Of a DNA stretch of 64,000 nt, positions 41,570 through 52,970 are shown piece by piece. Made by a program: the position numbers and the translations under genes. The notes below the pieces were generated by a model. The model was not told where the DNA came from. It saw only the letters and a list, made by a program, of their open reading frames with translations, and searched no databases. The stretch's first letter is position 1, and each line of letters begins with the position of its first letter. Source of the stretch: Blasia pusilla (taxonomy: Eukaryota; Marchantiophyta; Marchantiopsida; Blasiales); NCBI GenBank assembly GCA_050084515.1, contig CM114272.1, forward strand, positions 46,066,001 through 46,130,000, in the 5' to 3' direction.

Positions 41570-42427
41570 TCGATGCAATCCAAAGCCGCCGGCCCAGAGC
41601 ACTTCTATGGCTCTTCTCCCAGCCGATCAAAAGGCAACAATGCATGTTGAGTCCTCGATCTTGATCAAGCCCCAACAGGAGGGCAAACCCCTACTAAGGC
41701 GCAGGTGCTTGAGGAGGCAAAGAACCAAAGAAGTTATGGTATAAGTACAATTTCAAAGCAGGTATTTGCATCTAGTCGCTTTAGAGTAGAAGTGAATCTA
41801 GTGTATTTCTAGTATATGCATGTTGATATAGACTGAGATCTAGGTCTTGTATTTCAGGCGCCAGGAACATCTGAGCTGACAAAGATCTCTGCCTGATTAA
41901 AGTCTATGAAGGAGTTCTTGCCCGAGTCTATGACTTACATAATTGATCGCATGGATGTATTCTCCAGCAGCATGGACGTGCTAGAGGCAAGCATAAGGAC
42001 TGTTGTTGCTAATCAACAAGAGAACTTCACAAAGTTGATGGAATTGATTTCCATGAGCTTGAGAAGGGACCATGAGGACATAAGGGATTCCAAGGAGAGA
42101 TCAAAAAATCCAAGAGTTGTATCCTCTCCTCATGGAGTTAGTGATGGAGACCGTGCTCCTAGTGGAGCACGGTCCTCTATGCCGTTGAGTGTATCCTCTC
42201 CTCACCCAATCAGCGGACCACCTTCAAGGGAGAGTGCACCCTCTCCGGAGCTGGTCATTATTGTGCCTTTGCCTCCAGTTCTTCCACAGGTTTCCAAGGG
42301 TGTTCATACAGTAAGAGGACTAGACACAGATGTTGGGATTGCACCAACTAGTCCAAAGAAAAAGGGAGGCCCGAGAGAGGTTAAAGCTAATGTGTTTGCG
42401 GGTGACCCTTTGAGTTTAGGTATGTGA
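41570..42427 (+). pseudogene. Unrecognised two-exon gene with a coiled coil
   Basis: A first exon (about 41570-41758) ends TPTKAQVLEEAKNQRSYGIS then TISKQ, at donor CAG|GTATTTG. The intron ends TTGTATTTCAG at about 41857. The second exon begins APGTSELTKISA, has a TGA, then LKSMKEFLPES and the 173-aa ORF from 41906. That ORF has a heptad-like stretch DRMDVFSSSMDVLEASIRTV then NQQENFTKLMELISMSLRR, followed by a Pro/Ser-rich tail with basic KKKGGPREVK. No enzyme domain is visible. It could be a gag-like or accessory gene of a transposon, or a host gene fragment. Confidence 0.4.
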
Positions 42428-42515
42428 GTTTAGAGTGATGTGCATGTTACTTTGAAGTTGCTGAAAATCATGATCTATTTGAAAGGGTAATAAGACGTTC
42501 TTGTTGATTGTGATT

Positions 42516-42737
42516 GTAGAGACCACAGATGAGGTCCGTGCCGTTGTAGGCAAACGCCAAGTGAGGACATCGCGGAGATGCAATTTGGAGGCCACGGTAT
42601 TTTTAGAGGAGAATGAGGATAGTGCAGGGATGTCGGGGAGTGGTGGACCATGGAGTTGGATCAGTTGGATCTTCTGCAAAAGTACCCTAAGTCGTTTTGA
42701 ACCATCGGTTGGAAATAAACACCTGCCATCACTCTGA
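42516..42737 (+). pseudogene. Possible further exon (unrecognised)
   Basis: After GATTGTAG (acceptor-like) the frame reads TTDEVRAVVGKRQVRTSRRC then NLEATVFLEENED, a charged segment lying in the right direction to belong to the gene at 41570. No family is recognised. Confidence 0.3.
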
Positions 42738-43177
42738 TGCCATCCAGAGACATGAAGGATGTTACATTCCTAAGACTTCTCTCTCCATGGAGCACAAGGC
42801 TATGACTACACGGTATTAAGTGATATCAGAACTTCTCTCTCCATTCAAGTGAATACCCAAAATATTTACTCAAGTACAAAAGAGTAGTTCAAAACTAAGT
42901 ATATAAAGAAGTCACCATACAGATCGTCCACCTCTCCCTCAAGTATCCACCTATGGATCTTTTCATGGATTGGTAGAGGGGATCTCTGATATTGAGGAGG
43001 GATTGTTTTTGTACAGGAGATTTTTGTTATTGCACTATCTGACGCATATGTCCATTAAGATATCCAAGAAGTTCCTACGAAAAAATCCCATGAATATCAA
43101 TCAGATTTCATACCTTTATAACCACGTCCAAGGAAAACGTAGCTTCCAGATTTTTATACCTGCTTACTATATAGAGG

Positions 43178-43300
<123 letters not shown>

Positions 43301-43527
43301 CTCCCAAAGTTTCCGCACTGGTAAGTAATGTCTATTGGGGATCCCAATCGGGTCAAGTAGATGGTGTGATGAAGAGTTTATTGATGCAGAGATTCAAGTG
43401 TTATAATCGTTGGTGGCTATTAGAGCTTTGAAGGAGTCAGAGCATATCGTAAGCAGGTATAAAAATCAGGAAGCTACGTTTCCCCTGTGGTATATAGTAA
43501 GCAAGTATAAAAATCTGGAACCCCTCT

Positions 43528-43749
43528 ATGGTTGTAGGTTATGGCCGCTTGCATGATGGTTCTTCTACTTTCCATGGACGTGACATTCCAGATGGGCATT
43601 CTGTTCTCCGTTTGAGAGAGGTCTGCAATAAGAAATATGTATTGCTATTTCCAAATATGGCTGACAATCCACCGCATATTTATGCTGGAGATGCCATTGA
43701 TAGTGTAGTGTTATGGCCATCTCATCTTCTTATGCCTTCTCAAAAATAG
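43528..43749 (+). pseudogene. Tnp1/EnSpm-like C-terminal domain fragment (tentative)
   Basis: The 73-aa ORF reads VVGYGRLHDG, FHGRDIPDGHSVLRLREV then GDAIDSVVLWPSHLL. The pattern GxG...HG..IP.G...V.V...V...GDA...V.WP..LL resembles the Tnp1/En/Spm-like domain of plant CACTA transposons and of related plant proteins. The match is by eye and short. It stops at 43749. Confidence 0.35.
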
Positions 43750-44439
43750 GGGCACCTTCGCTTTGTGTGTAGAATTTTTTAGTAAACCTTCCCCTTGATA
43801 TCCCTCTTGAGTGTGGCGATCTCCATATACTTGTAACTTTTGTACTCATAAGTAGAGGAATTTGATGTTTGTGTTTCAATTTTGAGTGTGACAATAGAGA
43901 TGTACTTGGATTTTCATGTCTCAATTTTGAGGATATCATAGGGGGGAGTTTGCAATGAGAAGTAGATATTGTGTTCTTCCATTGATAAGATGTTTCACTA
44001 TAATTCACTAGGTATTCTTCTGACGTAATAAAATTTTCCATTTTAGGGTGTATGGATATATTTTGTAGCTCTGGACTTATGGCCACAATTGGATGCAAGA
44101 AACATTTCCTAGCTGTATCTTTCAATAGATAAGGATTTTTTACTTTGAAAAATTGATGAGATTCTACAAAATGGATGGGTTGGTACATGAGTAATGTGCT
44201 TGTATGCTTTCACACGATGCTGGTAGCATTAGGACTATACAATAGATACATAATCGCATCTCCATTGGATGGAAGTAAGAGAAGTAGTGATAGGTGTAGG
44301 GAGGATAGGTAGGAAGAAGTAATTCATATTGATGGATACAAAATGGACTAACATGCCAATTTCATGTACACATTTATGTGAGCAATAAAGCAATATGTTA
44401 TACATAAATGGTATAGTTATTTGGATATTGTCAGTAAAT
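43750..44439. other. Non-coding stretch
   Basis: AT-rich, no gene seen. Minus-strand ORFs (43730-44188 and 44235-44462) lack recognisable domains. Confidence 0.4.
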
Positions 44440-44878
44440 ACGATTATAAATGACATGGACAAGTCATTTTAATGACTTAGTTATTGTCTTATGACGCTTG
44501 GAGTCATTATTTATTACTCTCAGTAATCATAGTTAATGACTCGTCTAGTCATTCTTAATGAAGCGTCTAGTCAATCCCTGTGACTCCTTCAGTCATTCTT
44601 TATTACTCGTCTAGTCATTCTTTATGACTCGTATAGTCATTTCTTATGACTTAACCTAGTCATAAAAAATGATTATGTGAAGTCATATTTAGTGACTATG
44701 TTGAGTAACAAAAAAGAGACTCAGATATGACTACCCTCGGTTTTAGTAACAACTTATACAACTAGGAGTAATTTTTATGACTAGAGTCTGGTTGAGTAAT
44801 TACTTGGTCACATAGGCCCGGTTTGAGTAACATCTAGTCATTTTTCTAAGTCATATAGAGGGGGTTTTTGTACTAGAA
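44440..44878 (-). repeat. TGACT/AGTCA-rich subterminal block
   Basis: More than a dozen TGACT or AGTCA motifs in both orientations, often as GACTCGT-TAGTCATTC pairs. It ends GGGTTTTTGTACTAG, directly before gypsy G4. It resembles 16407-16680 and 18802-19095 in reverse orientation. Confidence 0.55.
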
Positions 44879-44899
44879 TAGTGAGGAGTGTGGGAGACT

Positions 44900-46735
44900 C
44901 TCAATGAGTCTAAGCGGGTGAGACAGGGTTGTCATCACAGTGCTCTTTGAGGGTTCTGAAGAACGGGGTAGTGCGAGTAGCAATAGTGGTGTGACACGGA
45001 GTGGAGTGAGATACCGAGCGATTACGAGTGAGAAGCTACCTCGACATCCATCCGTGGCTTGATTGTCATCACTAGACACCGGGTCTGGTGACGAGATCGG
45101 AGACAGAGGTAGTGTCACTTGGCAGGATATGGACAACATGGGCCATCGGGGCATGCGTCATTTCTTGGGTGCAGTGGGCACCATCGACTTAGATGATTTT
45201 ATCCATGAGTTCGACATGTGGTATGACTTCCAAGAGATACGGACCCCGACACACTTCAACCCTTTCATGGCATGGAAGGGGTTGTTCCAACACTTGGAGG
45301 ATCATTCGATGGATGATTACATGGAGTTTTGATCACTATATTCACTAGAGATCGATGCGTGGAGGATGTATTGGGCTCCAAGGTATGTGGCCACTAGTGG
45401 TCGCGAGACATGTGATGGGATCATAAGAGGAGGGAGATCCACACCATCAGCCAGGAGACTAGATGGAGAGGAGGGCAGTGAGACAGGTGATGTGGCAGAG
45501 ACCTCTAGTGGTAGAGGGGCACCCAACTTCAATCCCACAGTGGAGTTCTTCCGACAATTAGGAAAGAACTACCAGGGCGTACGCATTGACAAGCTGAAGA
45601 GTATACAAGATTTTCAACGACGATCTGGTGAGAGTTTGAGAGAGGCATTCACGCACATGAGGAGGCTGATCATTGCTACCTATAGAGTGATTGAGGCATA
45701 GTCAATCTAGTATTGGTATAGGGTTCTAGACCGAGAACTACGGAGGAGAGTCCGAGATGCGATACTGATTCATACACCGAAGCCCACATTGAAGGTGGTC
45801 TTTGAGTTGTATGAGCGTATTGAGCTCAACATGAGTGAGGAGCATGTAGTGACCGTTGGATTTTCTTAAGATTCAACAGGTCCATGAGCGACGGTGACCC
45901 CACATGTGTCACAACGAGCACTAGTACCACGGGAGCGGGCCAGTGTGCCCAGAGAGCACGGCGGGCACCCTAAGCCTATGAGGAAACGACCCGTACCTAT
46001 ATATGTTGCCCAACAGGGACCGATAGTCTTGTTGGACGTGTGGAGGGGCCCATAGGCAAAGAGACTCCACACAGCATGGGAAAGGACCACGAGCGCCTCC
46101 GATTGCTCAAGAGCCATAGAGGATGGCCCCACTTGAGTACCTGTGTGACTATTGCCACAGATATGGTCACACTAGGATGACGTCGAGAGGTAGGCAGAGG
46201 GCCTAGGGGCGGGGGATATGGTCACACTAGGGATAGGTCACCTGCCACGTCGAGAGGTAGACAGAGGGCCTAGGGGCGGTCTTCCGGGAGGAGGTCGGGG
46301 AGTTGTTCCTGGACGTGGGGGTAGAGGACCACCACCAGCCATAGGAGATGGAGCACCAGCACCAGAGCCGACACTTCTCTCACGCATCGATTAGTTGGAG
46401 CAGAGGATTGCTGCCATGACGATGATGCAGCTCACGGAAGGCACAGAGCTGCGAGCAGCTAGTGTGGCTCCAACTTCTACCATTTACCCTGACCCGGATG
46501 AGGATCTCCCTAGTATGTGGTTTATGTGTAGTGCAGCTCAGGTTGAGGCTGCTGGAGTGGTGACTCCGGGTGCTTGGAGAAGCATTGAGCCATTGAGAGG
46601 TGGAGTTGAGATTGACCCACAGGAGGGGATCGATGGGCGGCAAGCTTGGGTTCCACAATCATTCACATTGTCGGAGGTACTACACACACCATCAATGGTG
46701 CCTCAACGACTAGTGGTGCCCACAGGTTAGGCAGG
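44900..46735 (+). pseudogene. gypsy G4 gag
   Basis: A capsid-type retrotransposon gag region is visible in pieces: FLGAVGTIDLDDFIHEFDMW then WKGLFQHLEDHSMDDYMEF (45150-45330), and TVEFFRQLGKNYQGVRIDKL then SLREAFTHMRRLIIATY (45530-45690). The knuckle region (46000-46150) and the LTEGTELRAASVAPTSTIY linker (46430-46500) follow, then QSFTLSEVLHTPSM at the site that in G5 was hit by element A. Stops interrupt it at about 45330, 45700 and later. Confidence 0.75.
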
Positions 46736-46806
46736 TGGGTCGACGTCAACAAGGAGGTGGAGTGACAACTCCTATGTTGGCTTGAGTGGAGTCAGTTTGA
46801 ACCATA

Positions 46807-47439
46807 ATGTTAGAGGTGGCCACCACAGTGAGCCAGACTCCGCTATTTTCTGCCATAGAGTTGGCAAGGTTGGGAGTTGGACCAACTGAGGTGTTTTGGC
46901 TGGCCGCCACATTGTGTGAGCGTGGAGAGGTGACTGTCTCTTGTTCAGAGGTAGTTGAGGAGGTGGTGGACTTGCCCTCGGAGCAGGTGCTGGGGACGTC
47001 CCCCATAGAGTCATGGCATGTGGCGGCGGCAAAGTTGGTAGATATGTCAGCTCGCCCAGCCATAGAGCAAGCAGTGATGACACATGGCGTAGTGTTACTG
47101 GATAACCGAGCTAGAGTATTTTGTTTGGTTAGTCCAACGGGGATAGAATACCACCCGTTGCGCATCCTACTTGATTCGGGAGCCCAGCCCTTGATGTTAG
47201 GGAATGTGGCGTGTTTAGCATTGGGGTTACAAAAGGCCGACATTGAGCCTTATCCCTTCCAGATACAAACCTCAATTAGGGGCATGTCACACACGGAGTA
47301 TATGACTCAACAAGAGATAGTTGTCAGAGTCTATCCAGAGCATGCGACGGATAGTGCTATGGTGCCCATATGTGCGATTTTGACACTAGCTGAGTCGTAC
47401 GATGTGTTGGTGGGGAGTAAAGTGTTATATCCCCTATGA
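46807..47439 (+). CDS. gypsy G4 aspartic protease (open, 210 aa)
   Basis: The only uninterrupted protease in the window. A polyprotein linker (FWLAATLCERGEVTVSC) precedes ILLDSGAQPLMLGNVACLAL with the catalytic DSG near residue 121. A flap region then TLAESYDVLVGSKVLYPL follow to the stop. The hydrophobic-DSG and later hydrophobic-hydrophobic-G pattern is that of retropepsins. The ATG at 46807 is only the first Met of the open stretch; in the living element it would be part of Gag-Pol. Confidence 0.75.
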   Translation: MLEVATTVSQTPLFSAIELARLGVGPTEVFWLAATLCERGEVTVSCSEVVEEVVDLPSEQVLGTSPIESWHVAAAKLVDMSARPAIEQAVMTHGVVLLDNRARVFCLVSPTGIEYHPLRILLDSGAQPLMLGNVACLALGLQKADIEPYPFQIQTSIRGMSHTEYMTQQEIVVRVYPEHATDSAMVPICAILTLAESYDVLVGSKVLYPL

Positions 47440-48113
47440 TTCATCCTTGACTTATGGGAGGAGATTGTTGCTTATCGGCCAAGGTGGCAGTCAGGTGACG
47501 GACGGATGAGTCAGTTATCTGTGCAATTTGCGAGATGAGGTGGTCGAGCAGCAGACAAGTCTGTGACCACGTTGGAAGCTTTCACATGCAGTGTTAGCTC
47601 GCCACGAGAGTTGTTGGAGGGGAACGAACATGCGGAGGATGTCCTTGTAGCGGATAGTCCCACGGGGAGACACGCCATGGCAGGTGTCTCTTCCCATGTT
47701 GGCAATACCTCTTCACCATTGTGGGATACGACTCGAGAGCAACATAGGAGTGTCGACAACCTCGAGGGACAGGTGTGGAGTCATGCCTTTATCCCGGAGC
47801 TGCCAGAGTAAGGTGACAATCAGGCTCCTCGAGTGCAGACGTTGACTCCACTCAATACCAGATCTGTTGTGTGGCAATGTCTAAAGAAGGGTGTTAGGGT
47901 GTTAGATCTCCTTGGAGGGATTAGCGCCGAATTGACTGCGGTATTGCGGGCGGGCATACAACTGCATCCGTAACTTTATGTGGGGAGAGATGAGACCGCA
48001 CGGCGAGTAGCATTACATCACATGGCAAGATTGGTCCAAAGAAATCATGAAATATTGCCAATATCTGGAGTACAGGGATATCAACATTCACTACTTGTCG
48101 ACATCTCTTTGGG
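47440..48113 (+). pseudogene. gypsy G4 linker and start of the C5-methyltransferase
   Basis: The linker (SPRELLEGNEHAED region, 47600) leads to motif I: GVRVLDLLGGIS near 47890-47925, then GRDETARRVALHHMARLVQR. The coding region is cut at 48113 by the left end of element B (AGGCGCGATAAGAGG). Motif I reads DLLGG instead of DLFGG. Confidence 0.7.
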
Positions 48114-48318
48114 AGGCGCGATAAGAGGAGAGGAAGAGAAGAAGAGAGGAGAAAGGAAGAGAGGAGAGAGGAAACGACCTTCAACCCAAAGAGATATTTT
48201 TTTTTGAATAGAGTTTCCGTTAGGTTGAAGAGAGGAAACTTTTTGTGTGAATTTTTTTGCACTTTTGTTCTCAGTGCTTAGTCACCCCCATAAATTTATT
48301 TTCCCTCTTTTACATTTT

Positions 48319-48347
48319 GGCAACCCGTCTGAATCTGACGGGTTGCA
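48319..48347. repeat. Single palindrome downstream of MULE B
   Basis: GCAACCCGTCTGAATC then TGACGGGTTGC. It keeps GAATC at the centre. Confidence 0.85.
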
Positions 48348-48437
48348 ACTTGCACAAAATTTAAAAAACTGAAAATTCATTGGAATCATAAATGTGGAAC
48401 AAATCACTTTTTCCATCCAAGGTGTGGAAACAATCTA

Positions 48438-51400
48438 TCATTTTCCCTCGGCTGAGTAGAGTTGAAGCTCAAAGTGAAGAATCTCGAAAATGAAAGTACA
48501 ATCTAAGACCTCATTTTGCATCCTCAAAGTAATTTGTTTAAAATACTTTGCACTTCTTTGAGGGACAAAATTGGTTGGTGGATTCCTATTCCTACCTGTG
48601 ACTCTCTTAAAACTACAAGTAAGACATAGTACATAGTACATATGCTTACAAGGGAAATACCTTTTCCCACTTGTCTCTCTTTGGACAAAGTCATCACAGG
48701 AACATGTGGGAAAGCAATAGATGTGCACCACATACTCCCATGTGACACTTGAATTTACAGTGTTGTTCCTAACCCAATACATCCTTCCTATTCCATTGCC
48801 ACTTTTAACGTCTTTTCTGGCGATGATTTCCATGTTTGCCTCTTGAGATGATGCGATTCGCTTTGCTCTCTCCACCGTTGGCCTACATATTTTGTTTCTC
48901 TTCACCCCATTTATGGACTCAAACAAAAATAGTGGATTGAGATCATCCACCTTCTCCGGGTACATGTTGACATCAATCTAGGGAATCCGAAATGCAAAGG
49001 TCTCTATAATGCGAACATGCTCCCAACTGCCTCCGTCTACGAGTCTGGAACTGGCACTTGTAAGATTTTCCACTTCATCTTGAGTGCAATTAATACCTGC
49101 AACAATGGGCCAAATGATGGGGGTATTTTTTGGAGCTCCAGTAGCAGCCGGATAAGACTTTTGGAAAGCGCAGGATTCATTTGGGAGAAGAAGTACTTCA
49201 ATTGATCCCTGGTCATGGTGAAACGATCAAAGGTTTTGAGCCCCCAGAAGCCAAGCACTGGTCCTCCAGTCCTTGTACAATTCTTATTCAGGAAAGTGCC
49301 ACATGCTCTCCTAATGCCATCAAATCTTGCCTACAAGTGGGTCCACGTCCACGGTTGCTTCAAGATATATGCCACCTTTTGAGGTTGCAATCCACCTCAA
49401 TGACCCGAATCCCATACGGTTGAACTTACCCCAGAGACCGGATGTTGCAATCTTTCAGTAACGGAGGGCTTTTGGAATAAAATATTCACTAATTTTGGAG
49501 AAGTTACTTCTACTCGAATTTGGGAGCAATCTAGGGTCTCCGAATACTTGGATGGCGTAATTTGTTCATCCAAATCAATCCCTGGATTCGTTCCTCGATG
49601 CTGCCTCTTCACTTGCCTGAAGTCAAGATACTTATCTGGTCTCCACAAGTCTTGCTCGGACTGCTCTACCACAATTTGTATGGGACGTCTTGAAACATGC
49701 CCAAGAATATCCCCACCAATGTGGACATCTTGCTCGAGGGGAGTTCTGGCTACGCATTGATTGAAGACTTCCACATAGAGTTTCTCATCACTAGATCTCA
49801 CAGCCGCCCTGACATAGAGCTCGTAAATCAAAGGTCCCTTTCCTTTGGTTATGCCTTTACTGAGGAAGATATGGGATGCTGCACACTGTAGCATTGCCCT
49901 TGCCTGGTCTTGTTGGCATGCCTACATAAGTGAAATTCTTTGGCATGCTTGTGACGACCTCCAAGAGGAATGAACACTCTTTGCTCAAGTTATGTTGGGG
50001 CAGAGGGCATTTTCATGCATGTTCAATCCTTGCAACCACAGAAATGTGAGAAGGGAACGAAATAGCTCTATAAGCAAAGAAAATAGAACCCTATCAGAAC
50101 CCGATGGGTTGCAAGTCGGAGGCATCGAATGAATGACTGTGCAACCCATCAGTTTCTGACATGTTGCAACACCCAGGAAACACCTTCTACAACCCGTCAT
50201 ATTTAGACGGGCTGCAAGTAACTTTGGCCACTCTAGGCTGAAAGATCCAAGTGCAAGTCATCAAAATCCGATGGGTTGCACATGGATTTTCCAGCCTCCA
50301 TCTTGGAACGGGTTGCAAGTCAGAGGCATCCCTAGAATGTCCCAAGAACCTCTTCGTGCAACCCTGACCCTAGAACCTCCTACTGCAACCTGTCGGAATC
50401 AGACGGGTTGTAAGAAGCAGGCCAGTCCAGTCTCGAAGATCCTTGAGCAACCTGTCGGATTCCGTAGGCTTGCAAGAAGTGTCCACACACGAAGCTTTGC
50501 AACCTGTGGGAATTTGACGAGTTCCAATTAACTTGCACTGATGCAAGGTGTCTGAACACGAGGATTTGGAGACATCAGCAACCTGTGTGAATGCAAGGAG
50601 TCGGAGATAGACGCAACTAGTCAGAATCCGACAAGTTGCACACAGACGCAACTTGTTGGAATTTGACAGGTTGCAGACTGAGTTAACTCGCAGCCTTGCA
50701 ACTTGCAACCAATCAAGGTTGACCAATTTGCAGACCTTGTCTACATGCAACTTGCAATCCGTCAGGATTCGACGAGTTATAAGTTTTAGCTTGTAAACAA
50801 GTAACTTGCAGCACGTCAGGATCCGACGGGTTGCACCAACATTCCTCATGCAATCTGTTAGGCTCGGATGGGTCAGACACTCATGCAACCTGTCGAGTTT
50901 TGATGGGTTGCACAAACATTCTTGATGCAACCAGTCGCATGTGATGGGTTGCTTGGTTTCTGTGGTTTGAAATCCCTATCGCTCCCACGCTTTTCAACTT
51001 GAGCTACAACCTTTCAAACAATTCTCAGCATAAGCTCAAAAGGACGAAATACTCAACTCACTTGCCGCATGAATTTTCCCCATTGTCTCGTTTGTACTAT
51101 CCACCAACTGAGCGAAGAGCACAACTCTTTGTAGCTCCCCTCAATCGCATGCTTCCTCCACCATCCATGAAGTTCTTCTTGGCACTCCATGACTTGTTTC
51201 AAGGTTTTTCTATCCTTGCAACCTTGGAGTAGAGTGACATGCTCTGTTCTCTTATTCTCCTTGATGAAAGATTTGGTGTACCGGATCACAGACTATTGCC
51301 AATGGAAAGCATCCGACTTTTCCCTCTCTGGTTGAAAATCTCCACCCCATAACACTTCCCTAAGAGCAATCCATCTAGGTTGTGCATTTTCCGCCATGAA

Positions 51401-52190
51401 TCCATAAATTTCCGGAGATGGCCTTTTGTTTTCCTTCACCACCTCCAATAAGAGTAACCAACATATCTTAAAAGCGCCAACGTCTTCTACTTTTACCTCA
51501 CAAATAAATATAGTTTTGAGTCCCTTCTCCACATGGTCGTAAATATGAGCACCCATGGTCAACCATCTATTCAACACTCTGTAGCAAATATCAAAGCTTA
51601 TCTAGCTGCCATAGAGATCTTCCCCTTCCCTCATTTGATGTATAAGATCGAGGCCACTCGACGGCCCTGTAGTTGATAATTTGAAGACATAAGCTCTAGA
51701 TCCTTCGCCTCCCTGGCCCATGAACTACCATCTGTGAATAAATGGAAATCTTGAGTTGGCCTTGATTCTGGCAATGGCATCCATTTCTGCCATCTTTCCA
51801 TCAAGTACCCGTATTTGACGCAAAAAGTTACGAAAGCATTTAGGATCAGCGAGAAATGCAAGATTTTCCCAGAGTTGTTTCTCCTCAACAACCGTGATCT
51901 CGCCCTGCCCAAGGATTCCAAGCTGTTGTTCACAAATTTGTGATGTTGTTGTTAACTTGATCACTCCGGGCTTTGATCCGAGAGAGTTTCTATATACCCC
52001 GACCACTTTCTTTGCCCCATCCTCCTTGATGTGTCTCTGAATTGCACCAATAACAAGATGAATGTGGGAGCCAACATGAACTGCCAGCCTTGTGTACTCA
52101 GACGTAGAACTGAAGTCGTGCACAATGAAAAATGTGTATGCTCGACACGCTCCAACGTAGAAAGGGGATGCCTAACAATGAGGACATTGA
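48438..52190 (-). pseudogene. MULE-type transposase of element B (N-terminus deleted)
   Basis: Exon 1 (52190-51062) starts inside the zinc finger (GGHQCPHC region). It continues through LAVHVGSHIHLVIGAIQRHI (the His-x-His pair mutated) and GILGQGEITVVEEKQLWENL to the core with GWLTMGAHIYDHVEKGLK-type and GFMAENAQPRWIAL segments near 51400-51540 (Asp of MADNA replaced by Glu), and SDAFHWQ. Exon 2 (about 50028-48438) carries ESVH-type sequence and an intact SWIM finger, CSCDDFVQRETSGKRYFPCK then HMYYVLC, near 48640-48710. It ends LQLYSAEGK at 48438. The splice acceptor reads CAA instead of CAG. Confidence 0.72.
50029..51061 (-). repeat. MULE B intron, ~1.03 kb, expanded palindrome array
   Basis: Donor CAA|GTGAGT at 51062/51061 on the minus strand; the acceptor position is about 50029. 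The intron is more than twice as long as in A (453 bp). About 15 degenerate palindromes (many with TGTTGGAATT or CAGGATCC centres) occupy 50096-50960. Confidence 0.82.
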
Positions 52191-52719
52191 TGGCCTCCTG
52201 TCAAGGAAGGTCGCATCGTCCTCATATGGAACGCAAGAAAAAGCGTCTCAAAAGGCTGAGGCATCGAAGGCCTTGAAGAAAAGAGTCCTTTGAGAAATGC
52301 GAGAAAAGTCGTCTCGACGCCTCCATCAGGAGAGTAGAATTGGCAAAAGCTTGAAGAGAAAAAGAAATCGCCATTGAAGAAAGCTTTGCACGTCCAACAG
52401 ATAGTGTTGAGATGCAGGCAATGTCTCCGATCAGGTCTTTGGGATACCATGAATTTAAAATCGACTGAGGAAACGGTCGAAGTTGAAGTGACGGCCAATG
52501 AGGTCACGAGGATAGCAAGTGTGGAGATGGTGGAGATCTCTAAAGAAGCGAGAGAAGATTCGTCATCGTCTTTGAGCCCAGTGGAAGAAATTGACCTTTA
52601 TCAGATCGATGAGTTTCCCGTGGATTTGCTAGGTCATGTCCTAGAGTAGCTGGTCGGCCAAGACAAAGACCCACTCTTTGAGCGGTTGCCATACCTCATA
52701 TCAAAGGACATCTATGTGT

Positions 52720-52970
52720 TACCTTTTGGACCCCGATGGGTTGACAAAATTGCAACCCGTCGGAGTCCAACGGGTTGCTATAAATACATTTTTCGTCGAA
52801 GAGAGTGCAAGTCAAAGCGATTGTTGCAACCCCTAGGACTCTCATGGATTGGACATCCTTGAAATCTCCCGAGAGTATTGCAACCCATCGGAGTCCGACG
52901 GGTGGCACTCTCTGTTCATGAATCTTTGGTGCAACCAAACGGAAATCGATAGATTGCAGTATTCTTACCT
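52720..52970. repeat. Palindromes in remnant intron 2 of copy B
   Basis: Four palindromes (near 52721, 52752, 52880 and 52931) stand where copies A and C have a larger array. Confidence 0.82.

Noticed and set aside
47563-47811. 82-aa plus-strand ORF as an independent gene
   Set aside because: It is the protease-methyltransferase linker of gypsy G4, matching the order in G1 and G3.
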